Shown here: piece by piece, positions 8,491-13,705 of the stretch
How the letters are laid out: each line of letters starts with the position of its first letter
Position numbering within the stretch: position 1 is the first letter of the stretch
Origin: a virus
Strand: one strand, 5' to 3'
Virus record (IMG/VR): IMGVR_UViG_3300025769_000040
Coordinates: 1 to 34,451 of that record
Length of the DNA stretch: 34,451 nt
The notes under the pieces: model-generated
Told to the model about the DNA's origin: nothing
What the model saw: only the letters and a program-made list of their open reading frames with translations
Database searches by the model: none
Made by a program: the position numbers and the translations under genes

Positions 8491-9841
8491 ACGCCTCCGC
8501 CTCCCCTACGTTTGTTGGTAAGTGTAACACAGCCCCACCTGTGAGGTATGGTGTCACTAAATTAAGATGTATTGCCATAACCATAGTGCGGAAAGCATCC
8601 GCCCCGTGTGAGTGGGCATCGTGTACTGGTCGCCCAGCCGAACCCTCTCGGTAGGCATCTAAGTGTTCTAACAAGTCTTGACAGCGTTCGTGTATCCACA
8701 CATTCCGCATCATACGACGGCATATCTCGATATCTTGCAAGACTGAGTTGGTCTTTGGAACTCTTCGAAAGTCTATACCCACCTCTTTAGCTCTGGTCAC
8801 TAGGTCGCCAAATAACATACGTTTGGATACGTCGTGTGGTGCAAAGTGTCCTGCATACTTGTAGTTCTTGCTGTTGACCACCACCGCATAGTCCTCGATC
8901 TTCTTACCTGTAGATTCGTGATAGTCGATAATCAGGGGCTTGCCGTCTACAACCTGTGCAAATACTATACTGGTTGCGTCTGATGTACCCAAATCCCAGA
9001 AGGTGTACACGGGGCTACTACTGCTAGCTACGTTTCCGAACCGCCCTTCGTTGCGGAGGATTTGCAGTTCGTGTCCGTAGTAGGAGTTTTCGACTTGCGA
9101 CACAGCTTCGTTGAGATATTCCTGCCTCGCCATAGCATACGAAATAATCCCTGAGTCCACATCATCCTGAATATTCTTAAACTCCCTTCCGTCATACGGA
9201 TTAATCTTACCAGCAAGCTCAGGGTTAATCGACACCCCGTTTCCCACCCAATAGGCGGTCTTGGTATCTTCGAGTGTGTACCATTGAGTAAACCAATCCT
9301 TGCGGTCTTTGTTATTTTCGTACAGTCGCCATAGGTGATTTGATTTTCCACGCAACGTGCCATTAAAAATAACCGATGCCGAACCTTCAGTAAGAATTGG
9401 AGCCAAGAAACCTGACACTTCTTCTTTATGCAAGCTAAACTCTGACAATACATAGCCACTACCCCCCTGTCCTACGAAGTTTAAGTTATCCGTGCCGTCA
9501 ATCTTGATGCGGCTTCCGTTGATTAGGTCTAAGAAAAAATCGCTGTTGTTTTTGCGTCGCACGATCTCTGGTGGGCATAGGAGGTCTATTAGCTTTTTAC
9601 CCCCTGCCCACTCACAGATGTTGTCCCATAACGCCCGTTGCGCCCACGCTCTGGTGGGGAATAGGTAATAATAGTTGCCAGCCGTCTGTATCGCTTTCTT
9701 AACAAGAGCATTAAAGGATGTGACATCTTTACCTGCCCGTCTATGCCACGATATGACGGAGTATTGTACGCCAGAGTCTATAGCTTCTAAGAAAGGAAGC
9801 TGGTAGTCTCTAGGCTCAATCGTCGGTATACGTATCCGCAC
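8411..9841 (-). CDS. terL: Terminase large subunit
   Basis: This 476-residue DNA-packaging motor starts at GTG. The ATPase domain has a Walker A-type SWHRRAGKD (residues 31-39, Lys38) and a Walker B-like YVLSEFSL (near 130-137). The RNase H-like nuclease domain has TFWDLGTSDA (Asp283), a PHDVS segment (Asp337) and a final VHDAHSHGADAFR (Asp408, Asp415). These acidic residues should coordinate the metals that cut concatemeric DNA. The gene overlaps a small Cys-rich gene at its start and a 126-residue gene at its end. It acts with the small subunit encoded four genes upstream and docks on the connector. Confidence 0.96.
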   Translation of the reverse strand: MRIRIPTIEPRDYQLPFLEAIDSGVQYSVISWHRRAGKDVTSFNALVKKAIQTAGNYYYLFPTRAWAQRALWDNICEWAGGKKLIDLLCPPEIVRRKNNSDFFLDLINGSRIKIDGTDNLNFVGQGGSGYVLSEFSLHKEEVSGFLAPILTEGSASVIFNGTLRGKSNHLWRLYENNKDRKDWFTQWYTLEDTKTAYWVGNGVSINPELAGKINPYDGREFKNIQDDVDSGIISYAMARQEYLNEAVSQVENSYYGHELQILRNEGRFGNVASSSSPVYTFWDLGTSDATSIVFAQVVDGKPLIIDYHESTGKKIEDYAVVVNSKNYKYAGHFAPHDVSKRMLFGDLVTRAKEVGIDFRRVPKTNSVLQDIEICRRMMRNVWIHERCQDLLEHLDAYREGSAGRPVHDAHSHGADAFRTMVMAIHLNLVTPYLTGGAVLHLPTNVGEAEAYVQQADTVGDRPLWERVRGITDSLLD

Positions 9842-9965
9842 AGGATTCCCTCTCAGCCAAACACTCGATACACAGCCACTCGGTCACTACCCCGTAGTCG
9901 TCTTCCATTCCCACTACTGGGTTGTCCGATGTGCTTATACAACAACAGTCATAACACGTTCTCAT
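9816..9965 (-). CDS. Small cysteine-rich (zinc-finger-like) protein, 49 aa
   Basis: The ATG at 9965 overlaps the stop of the upstream gene as ATGA, and the frame ends 26 bases inside the large terminase gene. The protein opens MRTCYDCCC and has a second pair, CIEC, at residues 32-35, with a further cysteine at 42. Two CxxC knuckles about 25 residues apart suggest a single zinc-binding ribbon. A role in binding nucleic acid or in helping the terminase is plausible but inferred. The tight coupling is the main support that it is a gene. Confidence 0.7.
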   Translation of the reverse strand: MRTCYDCCCISTSDNPVVGMEDDYGVVTEWLCIECLAERESCADTYTDD

Positions 9966-10192
9966 ATTTCCTCGATACTTTCTATGCACCCACAGGGTAT
10001 TACAATTTTGTCTGCGGTCTTAATATCTCCTATGTATTTGGTCGTAAATAATCGTAGGTACTTCTTGGTGTGGCTATCCACCCACCCAACGCTGTGGGCA
10101 AGGATGGGTTCGATGTCCGTTTCTGTGTGCAGGTCGGCAACTATGTCATACCAACACACCAGCACCCTAGTATTCTTTTTAAGTCTCTTCAA
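9962..10192 (-). CDS. Hypothetical protein, 76 aa
   Basis: The frame begins at TTG (10192), overlapping the end of the preceding zinc-ribbon gene. A GTG start a few codons further in is also possible. The protein has a basic start, a WYDIVADLHTETDIEP segment and ends IPCGCIESIEEI. It is probably a small beta-rich protein, since WVDSHTKKYLRLFTTKYIGD reads like SH3-type strands. Its stop is coupled to the next start as ATGA. No family is recognised, and the true start is uncertain. Confidence 0.6.
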   Translation of the reverse strand: MKRLKKNTRVLVCWYDIVADLHTETDIEPILAHSVGWVDSHTKKYLRLFTTKYIGDIKTADKIVIPCGCIESIEEI

Positions 10193-10349
10193 GATTTATA
10201 AACTCCACTCCACAGTACGGGCAGTATCTGGGGTCGTTGATGCCCTCATCCCCAATCTCGTGTATAAAGAAATAGTTACAGCAGTTGTAACATTCCATAT
10301 ACGATAGTTCATTTAGCATCTTTAGTATTTCGAACAGGTCGGGGTTCAT
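10179..10349 (-). CDS. Zinc-ribbon protein, 56 aa
   Basis: The ATG at 10349 overlaps the small terminase stop as ATGA. The protein has CYNCC at residues 20-24 and CPYC at 43-46, giving four cysteines in a classic zinc-ribbon arrangement after an N-terminal helix. The stop lies 14 bases inside the next frame. Together with the Cys-rich gene at 9816-9965 it makes two zinc-knuckle proteins packed between the terminase subunits. They may be assembly or transcription accessories, but function is not shown by the sequence. Confidence 0.75.
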   Translation of the reverse strand: MNPDLFEILKMLNELSYMECYNCCNYFFIHEIGDEGINDPRYCPYCGVEFINLEET

Positions 10350-10765
10350 TCGTTTGTTCCTTTGGAACTTGATTCCACTTTATTTGATCGTACCCCTTTG
10401 CGTACTTTTTTTGATTGTACCCCTTTTTTGGTTCCATTCCTTTTCCCATTAGAAGCTCCCTTCTTGTATTGTACCACCTCTATGATTATGTCTTGCTTCT
10501 CCTCACCCAGCCCAGCCAGCTTCGCCAGCTTGTCAGATGCCTGTGCGTTGCCACGCTCGGATTCTGTGAACAGATGCTCTAGGACAGCCTTGCGTAGCCC
10601 CTCTTTGTCCTCCAAGTCTAATCCCGACTCGGATGCCTCCTTCACCTTGTCTTGAGCTTTAGATAGCTTCCTGTACAAACTCTCGAACTCCTGTGACAAA
10701 GCCCACAACTTCTTGTTGTCCCCGTCAGCCTCCTGCAACCTAGCGAATATTTCTTGTGATGTCAT
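10346..10765 (-). CDS. Probable terminase small subunit
   Basis: This 139-residue protein is the first gene of the leftward late block. It has a helical N-terminal half (EIFARLQEADGDNKKLWALS), a central GNAQASDKLAKLAGL segment resembling the helix-turn region seen in small terminases, and a lysine-rich, repetitive, probably disordered tail (KKGVQSKKVRKGVRSNKV) suited to DNA contact. The small subunit recognises phage DNA and regulates the large subunit. The identification rests on position, length and this pattern, so some doubt remains. A TTGACT-type -35 box lies upstream at 10806-10801. Confidence 0.7.
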   Translation of the reverse strand: MTSQEIFARLQEADGDNKKLWALSQEFESLYRKLSKAQDKVKEASESGLDLEDKEGLRKAVLEHLFTESERGNAQASDKLAKLAGLGEEKQDIIIEVVQYKKGASNGKRNGTKKGVQSKKVRKGVRSNKVESSSKGTNE

Positions 10766-11264
10766 AATGTAATGAATACTCTTTGCAAGACTGGATGTAA
10801 AGTCAAATTTTTAAAAAGTTGGTTGAGGTCTAAACGCTAAAAAAATTTCAAAACTCGCTCCGATGCCCCCCCTTCGCATACGCCCCCGCCACACCTTATA
10901 GTAGCACTACAACGAGCGTTGCATTCTGGTCGCACAGGTAGGGGTAGCTCGTTCTGGTTGCACAGATTGGCACAGCATCTGCTCGTGTGTGCGTACGTTG
11001 GGTTGCTAGCAGTCGTCAGCTGTAGGCTCTGAACCCTCGTTGTTTTCCCTATGTATGTACCTCTCTCTGTGTATGTGTATTTCTCTATCTGCTTCTGTAA
11101 CCTGTTGCCTATCAATTACTTACAAAAGATATGTAAAATCGAACCGCACTTAAGTTGTTCATTATCAACGACTTAGCTCATATCGATATAAAAATATCGT
11201 AGGCTATAGAATTTGGTGTGATTTTTTTGTGATTTTTTTTTCGCCCATTTCGACCCCATAAACA
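10766..11264. other. Divergent non-coding region, candidate origin or packaging end
   Basis: There is no convincing gene in this stretch between the leftward and rightward blocks. It holds a C-rich patch near 10870-10890, a 10-base palindrome ATATCGATAT (11180-11189) overlapping a hairpin CGATAT-AAAA-ATATCG (11184-11199), and two long T runs in tandem, each preceded by GTGA (11216-11240). Such palindromes and T tracts are common in origins, bent DNA and promoter upstream elements. In T7-like genomes the terminal repeat also lies beside the early region, so the physical end of the packaged DNA may be here. None of these roles can be assigned from sequence alone. Confidence 0.5.
10778..10806 (-). 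promoter_or_regulatory. Putative late promoter upstream of the small terminase gene
   Basis: The minus strand has TTGACT (10806-10801), then 17 bases and AAGAGT. The last hexamer and its flank (GCAAAGAGTATT) resemble the capsid promoter (GCTAAGACTTAT). The spacer, TTTACATCCAGTCTT, also closely matches that of the fibre promoter, TTTACATAAAGACTT. The -10 is not a good sigma-70 box. This is the natural start of the leftward block. Confidence 0.4.
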
Positions 11265-11293
11265 TTGAGTATAGTAATGTTAAAGATTTTAAT
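11265..11293 (+). promoter_or_regulatory. Putative early promoter
   Basis: TTGAGT (11265-11270) is separated by exactly 17 bases from TTTAAT (11288-11293), five of six matches to TATAAT. Transcription would start near 11300 and give a leader of about 265 bases before the first early ATG. The upstream T-rich runs could serve as an UP element. Host sigma-70 polymerase is the expected user because no phage RNA polymerase gene is present. Confidence 0.5.
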
Positions 11294-11299
11294 AAAATT

Positions 11300-11566
11300 A
11301 TTGTGTCGAGCTTCGAAACCATTCTGATACCTTTTTCATCGTAACGCAACAGCTCGCACATCGGAGCTTAAAACGATTAGCGAAACGGTCACGACACGGT
11401 ACAACAGGTCGGACAGGTGAAAGGCTCACCAACGAGATGCACACTCGGTAAACCGTTAGGATAACGTCAGACTCAACAAGTGCAGGGATTCGAGCCAATG
11501 CCAACGCCAATGAGAGCAAGCCGATCAGTCTGCACAGCGGTCTTAGGATAAACAAAGGAGAAAACG
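11300..11566 (+). promoter_or_regulatory. Structured 5' leader of the early transcript
   Basis: This long untranslated leader contains several perfect inverted pairs: AGCTC/GAGCT (11351-11355 with 11364-11368), GGTGA/TCACC (11416-11420 with 11426-11430) and CGAG/CTCG (11433-11436 with 11444-11447). The last two are enclosed by AACGGT/ACCGTT (11384-11389 with 11452-11457), making a three-way junction. The end of the leader carries GCGGTCTTAGGATAAA (11537-11552), identical to the cleavage-site region of the two downstream hammerhead ribozymes, then AACAAAGGAG. A tandem CCAATG-CCAACG-CCAATG lies at 11495-11512. I do not recognise a known riboswitch or ribozyme in it. Confidence 0.6.
11548..11560 (+). 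promoter_or_regulatory. Repeated early-gene ribosome-binding cassette (ATAAACAAAGGAG)
   Basis: The sequence TAAACAAAGGAG, followed by a short A-rich spacer and ATG, stands before six early genes: 11567, 11858, 12221 (one extra C), 12589, 13054 and 13706. The identity extends well beyond the ribosome-binding core. The first three copies are also preceded by GCGGTCTTAGG. The cassette decides the start at 12589, where an earlier in-frame ATG lacks it. Confidence 0.85.
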
Positions 11567-11791
11567 ATGAAATATTATGCGAAAATAGAGACTGAAAATT
11601 ATCGTTACGATGAATGGTTCGAGGCTGATTCAAATGATGAGGCTGTGGATATGTGTTATGATCTTCAGCGTAAAGTTAAAGACGAAACCGAAGAAAGTGC
11701 GAGGTGTGATTTATGTGTATGGATTAATACAGATGGAAGAAAAACCCTGTATTGGGAGCATATTCACACCACTGATGCAAAATTAGCCTAA
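11567..11791 (+). CDS. Early protein, unknown, 74 aa
   Basis: This is the first gene of the rightward early block. The protein (MKYYAKIETENYRYDEWFEA) looks like a small beta-hairpin/helix fold: an aromatic-rich N-terminus, a helix over DSNDEAVDMCYDLQRKV, then strands with CDLCVWINTDGRK. A full cassette ribosome-binding site precedes the ATG. The last codons, GCC TAA, form the 5' strand of stem I of the hammerhead ribozyme that follows, so the gene end and ribozyme are physically merged. First-expressed small proteins of phages often modify host machinery, but nothing here identifies a target. Confidence 0.85.
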   Translation: MKYYAKIETENYRYDEWFEADSNDEAVDMCYDLQRKVKDETEESARCDLCVWINTDGRKTLYWEHIHTTDAKLA

Positions 11792-11842
11792 CTGATGAGC
11801 TGTAGTGACAGCGAAACCGCAGTGATTGCGGTCTTAGGATAA
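11783..11842 (+). ncRNA. Hammerhead ribozyme A, type I
   Basis: All core elements are present in order. Stem I 5' CCTAA (11787-11791) is followed by CTGATGA (11792-11798), then stem II GCTG/CAGC (11799-11802 with 11809-11812), GAAA (11813-11816), stem III CCGCA/TGCGG (11817-11821 with 11827-11831) with a 5-base loop, the cleavage residues TC (11832-11833), and stem I 3' TTAGG (11834-11838). Stem I may extend by three pairs past a G-A mismatch. Stems II and III are capped and stem I is open, which defines type I. Cleavage is predicted after C11833, leaving the next mRNA with a 5' end at TTAGGATAAACAAAGGAG. The stop codon of the preceding gene is inside stem I. Confidence 0.94.
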
Positions 11843-11857
11843 ACAAAGGAGAAAAAT

Positions 11858-12157
11858 ATGACTAAAGAACAGATGGTGAGCTTGGAAGAGATTCAAATGG
11901 ATGACGCATCGAAGCATTTAGATATTATGCAATCCACACTTAACGACCGAGCGAATATATTGGTAAGATGTGAAACACTTCGGATAAATGGTATGGAGAG
12001 ACATAAAGACGCAGAGCTAGCCCTGTTTATGGGTAGATATAATGCGTCAAAAGACATTTTGTTTCTTTTGGGCGGTGGCAACCTTCTCGACGAGTACAAC
12101 GAGTACGAGAGCAAAAACATCGCAGAAGCTGTGAGGAAAGCTGAAAGACTAGCCTAA
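11858..12157 (+). CDS. Early protein, unknown, 99 aa
   Basis: This small, mostly helical acidic protein (MTKEQMVSLEEIQMDDASKH) has a central LALFMGRYNASKDILFLLGGG segment and a charged C-terminal helix (AEAVRKAERLA). It has no recognised domain. It is flanked by hammerhead ribozymes on both sides, so after processing it would sit on its own short mRNA. That mRNA would carry a defined 5' leader and a 3' end made of ribozyme hairpins. As with the first early gene, the end codons GCC TAA belong to stem I of the following ribozyme. Confidence 0.85.
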   Translation: MTKEQMVSLEEIQMDDASKHLDIMQSTLNDRANILVRCETLRINGMERHKDAELALFMGRYNASKDILFLLGGGNLLDEYNEYESKNIAEAVRKAERLA

Positions 12158-12204
12158 CTGATGAGCCGTAGACGGCGAAACCGCAGGGATGCGGTCTTAG
12201 GATA
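12150..12204 (+). ncRNA. Hammerhead ribozyme B, type I
   Basis: This second complete copy has stem I CCTAA/TTAGG (12153-12157 with 12197-12201), CTGATGA (12158-12164), stem II GCCG/CGGC (12165-12168 with 12173-12176) capped by TAGA, GAAA (12177-12180), stem III CCGCA/TGCGG (12181-12185 with 12190-12194) capped by GGGA, and cleavage residues TC (12195-12196). Relative to copy A, stem II changes a T-A pair to C-G and both loops differ, while every core base is kept. That is covariation, the signature of a conserved RNA structure. Cleavage after C12196 would free the 117-residue gene's mRNA with the same TTAGGATAAA start. Confidence 0.94.
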
Positions 12205-12220
12205 AACCAAAGGAGAAAAT

Positions 12221-12574
12221 ATGTATAAAGAAAAATCACCACTAGAAAAAATACAAGGTATGACTGTTTGGGTTTACGACAACAGTCTAGGAAACTCAAG
12301 CAATGGCGGTCTATCGTCATACAAAACAACCCTAGAGATCGGTAAAGATATCGAGATCGTAGAGGGTGCGTATGAGGGAATTGTTGTAGCTAAGCCTATC
12401 GGAAATCCACCAGAGGGTCATATTGGTTGGATGGCAGGAGGGTGCTTTGTGTCCACGTCAGATAGTCGATGGAGCGATGCTATCGAGCATATGATGGGTC
12501 ACAGATTCTATGGAGCAATACCACTCCACGACCGAAGCGAGTCTCAAGAGCTGTACGATAGAATGTGGAATTAA
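12221..12574 (+). CDS. Early protein, unknown, 117 aa
   Basis: This protein starts MYKEKSPLEKIQGMTVWVYD and is glycine- and serine-rich with likely beta strands (LEIGKDIEIVEGAYEGIVVA). It ends in HDRSESQELYDRMWN. It follows ribozyme B and uses the repeated ribosome-binding cassette. The next gene follows after only 14 bases without a ribozyme, so this gene and the 70-residue one should remain on one message after cleavage. No family is recognised. Confidence 0.82.
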   Translation: MYKEKSPLEKIQGMTVWVYDNSLGNSSNGGLSSYKTTLEIGKDIEIVEGAYEGIVVAKPIGNPPEGHIGWMAGGCFVSTSDSRWSDAIEHMMGHRFYGAIPLHDRSESQELYDRMWN

Positions 12575-12588
12575 ACAAAGGAGACAAT

Positions 12589-12801
12589 ATGATAAACGTA
12601 GAATTAAAACGCCAGTATTTCGTGAAACTTGGAGACGGGTCGTCAGAGTTTGAGTATGTAGTGAACGAGTTGCTACCCGAAAGTATGCAACACGATTATG
12701 ATCTTAGCGAGATCGATGAGGCACACATAGAAGGAGGTAGATATATACTTCTGCTTCAAAATGAAGTAGTCGTGGAGAAGATAGATTTAATTGAGGGCTG
12801 A
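12589..12801 (+). CDS. Early protein, unknown, 70 aa
   Basis: I place the start at ATG 12589 because the cassette AAACAAAGGAG lies just upstream. An in-frame ATG at 12565 lies inside the previous gene and has no such site. The protein (MINVELKRQYFVKLGDGSSE) is acidic with a strand-rich C-terminus (GGRYILLLQNEVVVEKIDLI). No domain is recognised. Its stop TGA falls within a small hairpin (GGCT/AGCC, 12796-12808) that opens the structured intergenic region beyond it. Confidence 0.82.
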   Translation: MINVELKRQYFVKLGDGSSEFEYVVNELLPESMQHDYDLSEIDEAHIEGGRYILLLQNEVVVEKIDLIEG

Positions 12802-13053
12802 TAAAGCCTGCCTTGCGGTGCATAGGTTAACCGCCTTCGCCTTAGAGTCTAGGTGTTATCAAAGCTAGATGATATGTAGATTCTTTAAAAGCGATACGAG
12901 TCAAACGGGTTGCGTGATGTCGCTGTAAAGTACAATGCGACCAACTGATGGATGCATCTGCGGTTGGAGTAAAAAGGCTACCTACCCGTGCGATACAAAC
13001 CTAGCGGTGCTTTAGGTTAACCGCTCGATTTTAAATTAAACAAAGGAGAAAAT
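12802..13053 (+). ncRNA. Structured intergenic RNA with a duplicated pseudoknot-like motif
   Basis: This 252-base gap has no gene but many perfect inverted pairs. ACGGGT/ACCCGT (12905-12910 with 12984-12989) encloses GTCGC-TGTA/TACA-GCGAC (12919-12941) and CCAAC/GTTGG (12941-12967, with inner GATG/CATC). The motif CCTNGCGGTGC...AGGTTAACCGC occurs twice (12811-12834 and 13000-13024). In each copy CCT/AGG and GCGGT/ACCGC interleave as in a pseudoknot, or the latter forms a simple hairpin. GCGATAC is also repeated (12891 and 12990). The second copy lies just before the ribosome-binding cassette of the next gene. I do not recognise the class. It could be a regulatory leader, a self-cleaving RNA of another type, or a small RNA. 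Confidence 0.6.
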
Positions 13054-13302
13054 ATGAAGATAGAAACAATAGACGCAGGAATCCGAGCCGCATTAGAGCT
13101 TGGTTATAAGAATCCGCATTGCGGAAGATTCGTTGCCACACTTAGAAAAAGTGATGGTGGCTCGCATCAAATGGTAGCCATCGAAGATGAGTCACAGACT
13201 GATAGCATCTACTTTGAGGGTGCGGAGTTAGACATAGAGAAAAAGGGTGAAATTACATTCAATGGTTTTACCTTTGATGAATGGAAAGAAGAGGTGGAGT
13301 AA
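13054..13302 (+). CDS. Early protein, unknown, 82 aa
   Basis: This protein starts MKIETIDAGIRAALELGYKN, with a helix followed by strands (GRFVATLRKSDGGSHQMVAI) and an acidic C-terminal FDEWKEEVE. The full cassette ribosome-binding site precedes the ATG, and the stop shares TAATG with the lysozyme-like gene, so the two are probably translated together. No family is recognised. Its position directly downstream of the structured intergenic RNA makes it the gene most likely to be controlled by that element. Confidence 0.8.
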   Translation: MKIETIDAGIRAALELGYKNPHCGRFVATLRKSDGGSHQMVAIEDESQTDSIYFEGAELDIEKKGEITFNGFTFDEWKEEVE

Positions 13303-13679
13303 TGAATTGGTCAGCAATATTATTCGTGATCGCAATGGTCGAGAGCGGAGCAAACTCCAACGTAAAAGATGGTGATGGTGGGCTTGCGGTGGGTATGTAT
13401 CAAATCCATCAATCCTATGTTGACGATGTCAATAGGGTTTATGGCACAGAATATACGCACGAAGATATGCGTACCCGAAGCAAGGCTGAAGACGTGGTGA
13501 TTAAGTACCTCAACTACTGGGGTTCACGTTATCAACTCAACACGGGCAACGTACCGATGGCAGAGGATTATTTCCGCTTGCACAATGGCGGCTGTCATTT
13601 TTGGAAGAAGCGACACAAGACTGACGGCTATGTGAGAAAGTGTCAGAAAATTATTGAACGCTACAACCTGAAGATATAA
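13302..13679 (+). CDS. Lysozyme-like / lytic transglycosylase-fold protein, 125 aa
   Basis: I choose ATG 13302 (TAATG overlap, GGTGGAG upstream) over ATG 13281, which lies inside the previous gene. The protein has the compact transglycosylase plan: AMVESGANSN with probable catalytic Glu14, then GGLAVGMYQIH (residues 26-36) and DYFRLHNGG (89-97). This suggests cleavage of peptidoglycan between sugars. There is no cleavable signal peptide and no cell-wall-binding domain. It is the only endolysin-like gene visible, yet it sits in the early block far from the holin-like gene. It could be the lysis enzyme, expressed early and held back by the holin, or could have another role. Confidence 0.75.
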   Translation: MNWSAILFVIAMVESGANSNVKDGDGGLAVGMYQIHQSYVDDVNRVYGTEYTHEDMRTRSKAEDVVIKYLNYWGSRYQLNTGNVPMAEDYFRLHNGGCHFWKKRHKTDGYVRKCQKIIERYNLKI

Positions 13680-13705
13680 GTTTAAATAAACAAAGGAGAA
13701 AAATA

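Noticed and set aside
10837-11115. A 92-codon minus-strand frame with many cysteines
   Set aside because: It begins at TTG without a good ribosome site, lies in the divergent regulatory region, and its cysteines follow no regular spacing. Treated as non-coding.
11323-11390. CTGATA followed by CGAAACGGTC in the early leader, resembling a hammerhead
   Set aside because: The core reads CTGATAC instead of CTGATGA, no stem I partner exists, and the spacing would need a very long stem II without good pairing.
11479-11500. T-arm-like GGGATTCGAGCC, possible tRNA fragment or attachment site
   Set aside because: No acceptor, D or anticodon arm can be folded around it on either strand, and there is no integrase gene.
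12565-12588. Upstream in-frame ATG for the 70-residue early gene
   Set aside because: It falls inside the previous gene without a ribosome site, while ATG 12589 follows the repeated cassette exactly.
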